Source: Viola odorata (taxonomy: Eukaryota; Streptophyta; Magnoliopsida; Malpighiales; Violaceae). From it: a DNA stretch of 64,000 nucleotides. The notes under the pieces were generated by a model, which was not told the origin of the DNA, did not search any database, and was given only the letters and a program-made list of their open reading frames with translations. Below are positions 33,908 through 44,302 of the stretch, piece after piece. Position 1 is the stretch's first letter; each line of letters opens with the position of its first letter. The position numbers were made by a program, and so were the translations under genes. Location: contig OY829539.1 of assembly GCA_963691705.1 (NCBI GenBank), positions 18,398,407-18,462,406 on the forward strand, read 5' to 3'.

Positions 33908-34615
33908 TTGTGCAGCAACAGGAATAAACTTGTAGGATCTGGGAGAATAAACATGACTCAGAATGTATCTGCAATCCTACAGGCAAAACTTCCAGAAAAA
34001 TGCGAGGATCAAGGCACTTTTACAATTTCATGCAAAATAGGTAACCAACAAGTGGAAAAAGCTTTATGCGACTTGGGAGTAGGTATCAATGTGATGTCTT
34101 TCTTTGAATATAAAGAATTGAACATTGGTATCATGAAAGAAACTAGGGTAGTAATTCAACTTGCTGACAGATCTGTTATACTCCCTAAAGGAATTGTGGA
34201 AAATGTATTGGTGCAGGTGAATAATTTTGTTTATCCTGTAGGTTTTTATATCGTGGAGATGAACACTGACCTAACTTCCAACTCCATAGATGTACTCTTA
34301 GGAAGGCCATTCCTAAGAACAACAAGAGCCAAAATTGATGTGTATCATAGACGCCTTACCAAGACATTGTTTCTAATCTTAATTTTTTGGAACCAAATAC
34401 TGATATTTCTAACAACCATGAATTACCAAAAGCTTATCCTAACTTTCTACCTTCAAGTGTGCAGGCACCAGAAATTGAGCTTAAAAACAGTCTTGGCTAC
34501 AGACTTGGCCAAGATTCAGTTCTACCAGCTAGCCCCCCCAAATCCATGGACTAGACTGATCATCTCCTCAAATTGTTTTCTACTGTTCATAGTAACCAGA
34601 ACTTACCATTTGTGA
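33908..34615 (+). pseudogene. Athila protease remnant
   Basis: Retroviral-type aspartic protease: ALCDLGVGINVMSFFEYKEL carries the active-site Asp in the D-L-G form used by Athila. It is followed by VVIQLADRSVILPKGIVENV and VLLGRPFLRTTRAKIDV. After that the frame changes to unrelated residues and no RT follows up to 34801. Confidence 0.85.
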
Positions 34616-34801
34616 TGCAGGAACAATCAAATTTTGACCTTGAACAACCCCCCGATCCATTTCAATTTATACCTCTAGGGGTTGTCAAAGGAGTGCCACT
34701 CAAAGGACAAGACAAGTTTAGTGCATGGAGTGAATTTGAAGGAGTATCTTGATGAGAAATCCATGTCAATGTCGAGTCTAAGACTATAAATAAGGGTGCT
34801 G

Positions 34802-35840
34802 TGTCGCACATCCTTTTTTTCGTCGAAAGATGAATTTAGGTTCGGAACGGATGCTAAGCATAAATGGATGCTTCGCATAATGCAATGAAGTCGCCACCCA
34901 ATTTTCTAAGGTTTAGGGAACCTAATCGTCATAGCATAAAAAGTAAAAACTAAGGCACATGTGGTCTAAACTAAAGAACGAAGGTTCGAGGTCGTATTTT
35001 GGACTTGGGAAGGTGTTAGGCACCCAAATCACATCCTTAAAAAGGTTACTGGTAAAAAGGTGTTTGGAAAACAATTTTTTTTAACATGAAAATGAGGAAG
35101 TAACTGGAAAGTGTCGTCTGATCCCGCGCATGAAAACGTGCCACTTTTCAATCATTTACGGAGTAAATGATCGCAAAGTGTCAAACGAAATCCTGTTACG
35201 AAGATTGCGCCACCTTCCAGTTGTCCATGGGCCATCAGAGGTATTCATCGATTTAGTGTTTTGTTATTTCCAATCGGGACTGTAGGGACTGATTAATCAT
35301 TTCTGGTCGGGACTGATTAATCGTTGGTTTTTTTTACTAAAGCGAGAGCCCTCTTTATCATCATCGGGCCATGCATGATTAATTAATTACTACGTGATCC
35401 TATCATGGATAAAACTAACATCGTACCATTTTAATGAATGCAAATAACCGTGTGGGATCGAAGCCACCATGCTCATGTATCAACGCAAATGCACAATTAA
35501 TTTCATGGCATAAAAGCAAGTGATGTAAACACGTAAGCATGTGTGTTGATTTTATTTTCTAACAATTCTAAATATCATGCATACGATTATAATATGGGTT
35601 TTTAACATTTCTAAACAACATGCATATGAATAATATTTGCGGAAAGCATTGAATAAATAAAAAGGGGTAGAAAGCGTACTTCCATTGCGTGAACTTGATC
35701 TACCTTACAAAACGAAAGTATTAGCGATAGTTAGATCGAAAATAAATAAAGAATAGGGAAAATAAACATTTAATTAATTTTAACAAGCAAACAATTAATT
35801 AAACATGACAAAATAATTTAAACAAGTCATTATTTATTGC
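34802..35840 (-). repeat. OgB 3' LTR, left part
   Basis: Shares with the OgA LTR the phrases TGCAATGAAGTCGCCACCC, TTTAGGGAACCTAATCGTCA, GGGAAGGTGTTAGGCACCC and CGGGCCATGCATGATTA, in the same order, at roughly 80 percent similarity by eye. There are no long tandem arrays in this part. Confidence 0.8.
35836..35840. repeat. Target site duplication of OgA, left
   Basis: ATTGC directly before TGTCGCGCC, matched at 60765-60769 directly after ATCAACA. Confidence 0.92.
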
Positions 35841-35935
35841 TGTCGCGCCCCCACGAAAATTAAAAACTCGCGAGTGTGCAACGAAATTTGGGACCTTACA
35901 ATGCTCAGCGTAGACAGACGCCTCGCAACATGCAA

Positions 35936-35946
35936 TGAAGTCGCCA
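35936..35946 (-). promoter_or_regulatory. PBS-like echo inside the OgA LTR
   Basis: The minus strand reads TGGCGACTTCA, identical to 11 bases of the true PBS (55248-55266). Also at 55363-55373 in the other LTR and 34886-34896 in OgB. It sits about 95-105 bases inside the LTR. Confidence 0.6.
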
Positions 35947-36751
35947 CCCTAATTTGGTTGCTAGGCTTTAGGGAACCTTAATCGTCATGGCATAGGAAAT
36001 ATAATAAGTAAAAAAACTAAAGGCACAAAAAAGGGGTCTGGACCCCAGACAAAAGGTTCGGGGTCGTATTATGGTCTCGGGAAGGTGTTAGGCACCCGAG
36101 TCACATCCGAAAACGGTTACCGGTTGATGAGAGAGGTGTTTAAAAGGTGTTTTGATGAAAATGCGTTTTATTTTGAAAAAGGGGGCCCTCAGAGGAATCG
36201 TCACTTTAGCCTTTTCCACAATCGGGACCGTTCAAAAATAATAAAAAAGATCTTTCAGACGGGGTTACCGTTTATCAAGATCAGTCTATTATTCTTGACC
36301 GTAACGTGATGGGACTGAATTTTCTGTAAGACTGAATGAGCGCCCTCTTATTTCATCATCGGGCCATGCATGATTAGATTGATTGCTATGTGAACCTATC
36401 ATGGATTGCTAACAGAGTACCAATTTTAAATGATTGGTTTTTGAAGTGGAAAACTGATGTGGGATCGAAAGTCCCCATGTACATGCAGTCAATATATGCG
36501 AGAATTTAAAATCACATGAATATGGCATTTGAAGCGACTCTTTAAACACGTTGTTCATGTGGGTTGATTTTAATTCTAACAGTTCTATATATCATGCGTA
36601 CGACTGCTATTTTACGAAAAAAGCGCTGAATAAATAAAAGGGAATCGAAAGGCGTACTTTCGAGCGAAGCTTGAATTTAAAACCTACAAAGTGAGAGTAT
36701 TAGTGATAGCTTGAGAAAGAAGTAAACAATTTTATGAGTGCGACAATTTAA

Positions 36752-37806
36752 ATGACAGTTGATTGCATACGAGAAATGATGAATTTTGCGTATACGAAAG
36801 TGAGATGCTGGGTTTGACAAAAATGATGACAGTTGTTTGTATGCGAAAAATGATGGATTTTACGCGTACGAGAATTTAAATGCTGAGCTGATTTGCATGC
36901 GATAAATGATTGATTTTACGCATACGAAATTTAAATGTTGGGTTGATCGTATGTGAAAAATGATTGATTTTACACATACGAGAATTTAAATGCTATGGTG
37001 ATTGCATGCGAAAAATGATTGATTTTACGCATGTGAGAATTTTAATAGTGCTACGTGATTGCATGCGAAAAATGATTGATTTTAAGCATGTGAGAATTAA
37101 AATGCTACGTTGATTGCATGCGAAAAATGATTGATTTTAAGCATGTGAGAATCTAACATCTACGTGATTGCATGCGAAAAATGATTGATTTTAAGCATGC
37201 GAGAATTAAAATGCTACGTGATTGCATGCGAAAAATGATTGATTTTAAGCATGTGAGAATTAAAATGCTACGTTGATTGCATGCGAAAAATGATTGATTT
37301 TAAGCATGTGAGAATCTAACATCTACGTGATTGCATGCGAAGAATGATTGATTTTACGCATGTGAGAATTAAAATGCTATGTTGATTGCATGCGAAAAAT
37401 GATTGATTTTAAGCATGTGAGAATCTAACATCTACGTGATTGCATGCGAAGAATGATTGATTTTACGCATGTGAGAATTAAAATGCTACGTGATTGCATG
37501 CGAAAAATGATTGATTTTAAGCATGTGAGAATTAAAATGCTACGTGATTGCATGCGAAAAATGATTGATTTTAAGCATGTGAGAATCTAACATCTACGTG
37601 ATTGCATGCGAAGAATGATTGATTTTACGCATGGGAGAATTTAATATCTACGTGATTGCATGCGAAAAATGATTGATTTTAAGCATGTGAGAATCTAACA
37701 TCTACGTGATTGCATGCGAAGAATGATTGATTTTACGCATGGGAGAATTTAATATCTACGTTGATTGCATGCGAAAAATGATTGATTTTAAGCATACGAG
37801 AATTTA
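36752..37806. repeat. 54-bp tandem array, about 20 copies
   Basis: Unit of 54-55 bp made of GATTGCATGCGAAAAATGAT, TGATTTTAAGCATGTGAGAA and one of two tails (TTAAAATGCTACGT or TCTAACATCTACGT). The first few units are diverged (CATACGAG forms). The two tail types and the GAAGAATG/TTTTACGC variants alternate, giving a higher-order pattern. Confidence 0.93.
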
Positions 37807-37819
37807 ACAGTTGGATAAT

Positions 37820-38280
37820 TTGCAGAAAGTAGAGAGTTGATATTTGCGAAAAATAAAACAATTGATATTTGCAGAAAATAAAGCAGTTGATATTTGCGGA
37901 AGGATTTCCAGCAGTTGTGCGAAAAATTAAAGCAGTTGATATTGCGGAAAATAAAACAATTGATATTTGCAGAAAATAAAACAGTTGATATTGCGGAAGG
38001 ATTTCCAGCAGTTTTGCGAAAAATTAAAGCAGTTGATATTGCGGAAATTAAAGTGCGACCGTCCATGTAGGCGGTAAAAATAAATAACTGAATTTTAGAT
38101 TGCAGAAAATAAAGTGCGGAAATTTAAAGTGCTAAGAATTAAAACAGTTGATAAGTGCAGAAAATTAAACAGTTGATACGTGCAGAAAATTAAACAGTTG
38201 ATAAGTGCAGAAAATTAAACAGTTGATAAGTGCAGAAAATTAAACAGTTGATAAGTGCAGAAAATTAAACAGTTGATAAT
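37820..38280. repeat. About 25-bp tandem repeats in OgA LTR
   Basis: CAGTTGATATTTGCGGAAAAT-like units followed by six or more units of CAGTTGATAAGTGCAGAAAA (25 bp with TTAAA). The matching stretch in the right LTR (about 58700-59125) is about 48 bp shorter because one block with GGAAGGATTTCCAGCAG is single there and double here. Confidence 0.85.
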
Positions 38281-38930
38281 ACGAGAAATTAACGTACGAT
38301 GCGTACGAATTATTTTTACGAAAAACTTGCGATTTGAAATTTCGGAAAGAATTAAAAATCGGAGGGACCTAATTGAAAACTTTGAAAACTTGGGAGGGGG
38401 GCCAAAACGGCGCCGTGTGATGAATAGGCATGGCACTATTCATCACCCCCTCCCTTGGTCGCCGGAGCTACTGCCGGCGACCCAACTCCGGCCACACTTG
38501 GCTGTTTTGAAAAATGGACGTACCGAAATGTTCGTCTCTTCGACGACTTTCCGACCGTATAAACCTCGATTTTTAGTTTGACTCGTACAAAATTTAATTT
38601 TGAAAAAACGACCGAACCGTTAATTATCGAAAACTAATTAATTCGAACAATCTAGCCAACGATTTTCAAAATTGAAAGCATGTATTTAATCTACATTACG
38701 TATGTGAATTAATAGCACAAAAACAATCAATTTATTTGCTCAAAATCAAGCCAAACGAAATTAAAGAAAACTTGCGCAAAAAAACCGAAGATGAGCTAGA
38801 GAGAGAAAGCTCACATTTCAAACTTTGAACTGGACGATTGTCGCTCAATATGAGCAAGCTGATCAAGAGGGAGAAGGAGCAAGGGTTTCTTGCGATTTTT
38901 GGTGCCATTTTTACGTTGAATGGGAGCTCC

Positions 38931-38938
38931 TATTTATA
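38931..38938 (-). promoter_or_regulatory. TATA box, OgA 3' LTR copy
   Basis: The minus strand reads TATAAATA within CTCCTATAAATAGGAG. Same as 59774-59781 in the 5' LTR. Confidence 0.7.
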
Positions 38939-39164
38939 GGAGAAAATCGCGTGGAGGAGAGGGAGAAGGAGCTGCGCGTGGTGGTGTTGTTCACGCTGGC
39001 GGGGCTACGGCCGGGAGGTGGCTGGGCTAGGGGCGTTGTGATGATGGCCGAGGGGACAGGTAACGACCGAGGGGACGGGAGCGAGCAGCTCGGTGGCTCG
39101 CTCCCCTGTTCACGCACATCCATGGCCGTTCGCGTGTGTCATGCACCATGCCCCTTTAATTTGT

Positions 39165-39213
39165 CAACCGTTGATCTGGTTGACTTTTCTTGAGTTGACC
39201 AGATCAACGGTTG
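39165..39213. repeat. Perfect hairpin in OgA U3
   Basis: CAACCGTTGATCTGGT (39165-39180) and its exact complement ACCAGATCAACGGTTG (39198-39213) with a 17-base loop, about 230 bp upstream of the TATA box. The other LTR copy is at about 60008-60056. Confidence 0.9.
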
Positions 39214-39921
39214 TGATTAAAATGCCCTTTAATTTATTTAAATGGGCTCGAGCTGAGTCCTGCGAGCAAACGCTCGGACTTTTCAATCCGAGGGTACCAG
39301 CGCGTAGAGAAAAATATGACGGTTTTAACCGTATACAGCGAAGCATGAAAATTTCGCGTTTGACGCGTTTATTTTCGCGTTCAAAAGCGCGAAACGCAGG
39401 AACGGAAAAATAAAAACGTTACGCCGAAAATTACACGAAACGTTGTATACCGTTGCGAGCAGAAAAAAAGCTAGCAACTAGTTGATGGAAAACATTTAAA
39501 AGTCAAGCTGTGGTTCGAGCAGACTTACTCGGGTCCAATAAAAGCTCGAATAAAAATATTAATAAAATAATAAAAATACTAAAAAATGCGCTAAAACCCT
39601 AAAAATCCTAAAATTCGTGAGATGACCAAAAATGCAGAAAAACTAGCATACGACTGCCGGATAGTCTAAAACGTGATTTTTTTAGGCTAAAAATAATATT
39701 AATAATAATAATGAAAATGCATGCCGAAAAATTGAAAATGCGATTTCGAAAGCTGACGATGCTAACGACGATGCAAAAATGCAACGAAACACCTAAAAAT
39801 GCTAGCGATAGTAAACTAACTACAGATGACTGTAAATCAAGTAAAAAAATGACTGCAAATTAAATAAATGACAGAAATGCTAAAATTGATTAAAAATGGC
39901 GTCAAAATTTAGGTATCAACA

Positions 39922-39941
39922 GTTGCCCCCTCTTTACTGTC
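39922..39941 (-). promoter_or_regulatory. OgA polypurine tract
   Basis: The minus strand reads GACAGTAAAGAGGGGGCAAC directly before the LTR start TGTTGATACC. The same wording borders the OgB LTR at 62210-62229. It would prime plus-strand synthesis. Confidence 0.8.
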
Positions 39942-40039
39942 TTATCGAAGGATTTGATAAGCAGTAAAGACAGCCGCCCCTATATATATCCAAATTTTGG
40001 CGACACAACAGGTCTTACCTCAAACCTACAGTGATGATG

Positions 40040-41040
40040 TCGCTCTGGGAGGAGGTAGTTTGATTGATGCTACCACTGGGGGTAAAAGGTGATTACTTGC
40101 CGTCACTCTGGGAGGAGGAGATTGATTGCTGTCACTCTGGGAGGAGGAAATTGCTGTTGTCATCACTAGGGATTAACAGGTGATTGCTTGATGTCGCTCT
40201 GGGAGGAGGAGATAGGTTGTTGATCCTGCAAAGATATAAGCTTAGATCTACTCGGGTATTGAGAGAAACATAAGTTGCAGGAAATGTAAATGATGACTAC
40301 TCTGCTAGGGATGAAAAGTGATTTTACGACAACGTAAATGACGGCTCCACTGGGGGGTCTGACACGCAACAGACGTTGCCTAGGGAGGATGACGCGCTAT
40401 TCGTAGATGTGCGAACGTTTCGCCCTAATGATGTCAACTCTAAGAGGAAGAAAATAATTATGCAGAAATGTAGAATTATGTGAAGGATATCACTCTGAGA
40501 GGGGAAGAAATGCTAAAGCTGAAAAAGGTAGATCTACGCTATGTTGTCACTCTGGGAGGAGAAGAAACGCTACGCTGGAAGCTACACTATGCTGTTACTC
40601 TGGGAGGAGGAGAATGCTATGCTGAAATCAAAAGAACGTCGATTCCCGTAGGAGACGACGCGAAATGCGGAAACTTAAACTAAGGTCACTCTGGGAGGAG
40701 GAGATGCTGTGCTGGAAGCTAAACTATGCTGTCACTCTGAGAGGAGAAGATGCTATGCTGAAATCTAAAGAACGTCGATTCTCGTAGGAGACGATGCGAA
40801 ATGCGGAAACTTAAACTAAGGTCACTCTGGGAGGAGAAGATGCTATGCTGGAAATTAAACTATGCTGTCGCTCTGGGAGGAGAAGATGCTATGCTGGAAA
40901 TTAAACTATGCTGTCGCTCTGGGAGGAGAAGATGCTATGCTGGAAATTAAACTATGCTGTCACTCTGGGAGGAGAAGATGCTATGCTGGAAATTAAACTA
41001 TGCTGTCACTCTGGGAGGAGAAGATGCTATGCTAGCGGCC
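40040..41040. repeat. CACTCTGGGAGGAG repeats, partly 46-bp tandem
   Basis: GTCACTCTGGGAGGAGGAG-type words occur more than a dozen times. At 40821-41036 they settle into regular 46-bp units (starts near 40867, 40913, 40959, 41005) with GATGCTATGCTGGAAATTAA. Confidence 0.9.
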
Positions 41041-41400
41041 TTGATACGAATCTAGAATGCGTCTGCGTCCTGCTCAGGAGGTAACGACCCCAAGGACAAG
41101 ACTTTCCCACGATTTGCAGCCGTAAGTAGTCCTCACCTGATATTAGTGTTTGCACTCACGCTCTGAAACAAGGCTAAGTATTTTTACACTCATAAAGATG
41201 CTGCTAACATGATACATAATTTACAGTTCGCAATGTCAATCCGAGTGAATAGACTTCGAATGAAGATGCACATGCATGGGCGTTCTAATAATCGATGGGA
41301 CTTTTACGGAAAAGAATGAAGGGACATGAAAAGTCCGGAAAGGAGTTTGTTTTGGGAACAGATTGCTTTTGCCGAGGAGTTGGAAGGCTTTTGATGAGTG

Positions 41401-41592
41401 ATGCTTTGTTGATTGGCCCTGATGTGGGCGATGTTTTGCTGATTGGCCCTGATGTGGGCGATGTTTTGCTGATCGACCCTGATGTGGGCGATGTTTTGCT
41501 GATTGGCCCTGAGGTGGGCGATGTTTTGCTTGATTGACCCTGATGTGGGCGATGTTTTGCTGATTGGCCCTGATGTGGGCGATGTTTTGCTG
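41401..41592. repeat. 30-bp tandem repeat, about 6.4 copies
   Basis: Unit GATGTGGGCGATGTTTTGCT plus GATTGGCCCT. It is open in several frames only because 30 is a multiple of three. Confidence 0.95.
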
Positions 41593-41694
41593 GAGATGTC
41601 ATTTTCCCGTCGGCCAGGGGCCCTTTTCTCGAGTCTTCATTGGGGGAGCGTCGTCGCTGCTTTGCGGTTCGCTGCTTGCGGTGTGTCGAGTGGG

Positions 41695-41860
41695 GCCTTG
41701 GGCCTTTCCTGGGGAAGGATGCTTCGAGATTTCTCGAGTTGGCCTTGGGCCTTTTTTGCTCGAGTTCACTAGGGAAGGTTGCTTTGAGATTTCTCGAGTT
41801 GGCCTTGGGCCTTTTTACTCGAGTTCACTGGGGAAAGTTTTCTTCGAGATTTCTCGAACT
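41695..41860. repeat. 60-bp tandem repeat, three copies
   Basis: GGGAAGGTTGCTTTGAGATT and TCTCGAGTTGGCCTTGGGCC recur at about 41712, 41772 and 41831. TTCGAGATTTCTCGAG inside the unit is partly palindromic. Confidence 0.9.
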
Positions 41861-41929
41861 GAGTCGTCCCCGGGCTGTGCTTGCTTTGTCTCTTCGATTG
41901 TTTGTTATTCTTCGAAGGTCTCTGAGCAT

Positions 41930-42045
41930 TTCTTTTTTCTTTTCTTTTCCCTTTTTCCTCTTTTTTTTTTTTTTTTTTTTTTTCTCTCTTGTCTCTCCCT
42001 TTTTTTTTTCTTTTCTTTTTTTTTCTTCTTCCCTTTTTTTTTGAT
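41930..42045. repeat. Long pyrimidine tract
   Basis: About 115 bp almost only C and T, with a run of more than 20 T. On the element's coding strand this is a purine tract, so it could act as an extra RNase H-resistant primer site. That is inference only. Confidence 0.8.
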
Positions 42046-44302
42046 TTGATCTTGAAATGCAACAGAGCAGAGCAAGCACGGCCTTCGTCTTGATCTCTTC
42101 CCCTTCTGTCTCGAGGCCTCGGCCTTCGTAGTTGCTGCTTCTTCGGTGATAGTCCTTAGCGATCTCCTGGCGCCCTTTTCAGTCTCCTTCGTCGTGAACT
42201 TGAACTTGGCGTGCTTTTACTTCCGGCTGGAAATTTTAGCTGAAACTGCTCTTTGGCTCCCGGGGTATGAGTGATATTGTTGGTTTGGGGAGTGATGACA
42301 TACATGGTGGAAAGAGTAAAGAAACGAAAAAAGTGGAGAAAATCGTAAAAGTCCCACGTCATTTCATAGCTATCCCATGTCTAATTGCGCATGTACCCTG
42401 GATATTATGAAAACTCAACTAGTATCTAGTCAGGCCCTTACACTCATGAAGGATACGCCGCGATGGCTCGAAAATGCTTACCGGGATTTGTTTGTGACTG
42501 CTTACGTCGGAACAAACCGTGGATATAAGAGCAAACAGGTAATATCATGCATGGCACGTAATTTGGATAGATGCTTGATTTAACAGAGGGATTGAATATT
42601 TCTGACCTATGCGATGCATGAAAATGCCTATAAGAGCAGTATGCTTTTGTTTTAGCCGGGCTAAAGAGGGATTTTGATCGATTTTTTTGATTTTTGATTG
42701 ATTGAGGGTTTGATTGCTCAATGGTTTGATTGCTAGAAGACTTGATTGCTAGATGTGGGGGATGACCTACTTGCAACGTTCTAATGAGAACCTAAGGTTG
42801 CCCCCAGTGGGCCAGACGACCGTACTCGGCTTAAAGCTATCAAATCGAGTAAGAATGAAAACAATTTTAAATAAAAGGGGAAAGAAAGATGGACTCCCCT
42901 AAGGTGTGCAGCGGGGCTGCAAGGGCGTCTTCCACGAGCTTCACGCGGATGACAGCGAGATGCTTCCGGTCCCTGTGAGAAGCAGAGGGGACAACAAACA
43001 GAGAAATTAATTTAAAACGAAAAAAGAGATAAGTTCAGGGATTCTCCCTTCTTTTAACTCGGCTTTTCGAGGGTGCCTATGACGTGGTCCCCGGTTCCGG
43101 GATGCTTCGCTTCGGTGTGCTGATTGGTTTCTTTTTCAGCTGCTTTATGGGAACCGCTGATCCCGGTCGAAGGGAAAATGGGATCCGCACTGGGTATACT
43201 TGCTTACCGGCCCTTGCTAGACCTTTGTTGATGGGCTTCGTGATTGCTTGGGGATAAAGGGGAAAACCCTCTGTTCCCGTAATGTGCAGCGGGGCTGCAA
43301 GGGCACATGCTTACCGTCCTTATGCGGGCATCGAATGGGGGTGACCCAGTTCCTGAAAAAAATGATGCGGCAAGAACTAATGAGGAGTAAATACGAGATG
43401 ATTTTTGGCAAAAGGAATGTGATTGATAAGTTTTTAAGCTCTCCCTTTTAGACGGGCCACTCGTGGGTCATTGAGCGTGACTTAGGTCGGATGTCGATTG
43501 ATGATAGCTTTGTTTTTAGATGTGTTGCTGCAGCTCTCGCCTTGGCGTGGGTGATACTTATAGCCTGGCTGTCTCTCGATTAAAGGATACACCGTATTGA
43601 TCATGGTGCGGATGCCGGAACCTTCTTGAACAAGACCGCATTAAGTATGTTGATGGTGACCCCAGGAGGACGACTTTTTGTCGTGCTTTTCCCAGGAGTT
43701 GTTGCCTGTAATGTTGCACTGTGCGACCACGGTGTTTTGGCGATGAGCTCCTCCGAATAGGTGAACGGAGATGGGAGCCGACTTTGCTAGCGTTTCGACG
43801 ACTTGGCCGGCTTAGGATGAGCTTTGTGACTTTGGTTCAGCATTTAGTCCTTCGAGAACGGTTGTTCGCGATGCCGGTTGTGCTGGTCGCACTGCGGGAA
43901 AAAGAATTTCGCTTTAGATGGCGACAGTTTGCCTTAAAATCTTTCCTGATTTGCTCTTGAAGGTGGCCCGTTGCGGCCCTCCAAGAGTCGCTACGAACGG
44001 AAGCTCCGTGGTCTTCTCGTGATGCCAAGATGAGACTATACGCCGCTACAAAACTTAAAATTGATTAGTGGCGTTAGTCTAAGGGACGCGTCTTACGTCT
44101 CGAGCTACTCCTGGGGAGCCATCTATGCCATGCCTCCTTTTGTCATCTCACACGTTTAACGAAAGAGGATAACAAAGTTTTAAAATCATACGCATCTCCT
44201 GAAAAAAACTTGTTTTATTAATTTCAGAACAAACGTTTGTATTAGATTGTCATGATAAAACCCTATGTCGCTGATCTGGCCGAACGTGTAACCCGTGACA
44301 CT

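Larger units (their letters stand above)
31650..34801 (+). mobile_element. Athila-type Ty3/gypsy element, truncated and broken
   Basis: Plus-strand element. It holds an LTR remnant (31650-32216), a tRNA-Asp-type PBS (32222-32239), gag (32371 to about 33900) and protease (about 33960-34345). No RT is visible before sequence of OgB begins at 34802. The left side is cut by E2 at 31649. Multiple stops and frame changes show it is old. GCCAAG/CTTGGCCAAG words recur through the LTR, leader and gag. Confidence 0.8.
35841..39921 (-). repeat. OgA 3' LTR
   Basis: 4,081 bp. Contains a 54-bp tandem array (36752-37806), a region of about 25-bp repeats (37820-38280), a TATA site (38931-38938 minus), a U3 hairpin (39165-39213) and a CG-rich stretch (39350-39410). 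Short open frames here are not supported as genes. Confidence 0.95.
39942..44302 (-). other. OgA 3' untranslated region
   Basis: 4.4 kb between integrase stop and polypurine tract, without convincing ORFs. It holds four tandem repeat families (listed separately) and a duplicated hairpin-like word GTGCAGCGGGGCTGCAAGGGC at 42905 and 43282, in which GCAGC and GCTGC can pair. Such repeat-rich 3' regions are known in Ogre and related plant elements. Confidence 0.75.

Noticed and set aside
38255..39413. ORFs of about 70-120 codons in the OgA LTR (repeated at 59098-60256)
   Set aside because: Present in both LTR copies with no recognisable domain, overlapping on both strands. Chance frames in GC-richer LTR sequence.
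41285..41602. 105-codon minus frame and matching + frames with a 10-residue repeat
   Set aside because: Direct result of a 30-bp tandem repeat inside the OgA 3' untranslated region.
41769..42079. Lys/Glu-rich minus frames
   Set aside because: They are the translation of a pyrimidine tract on the + strand.
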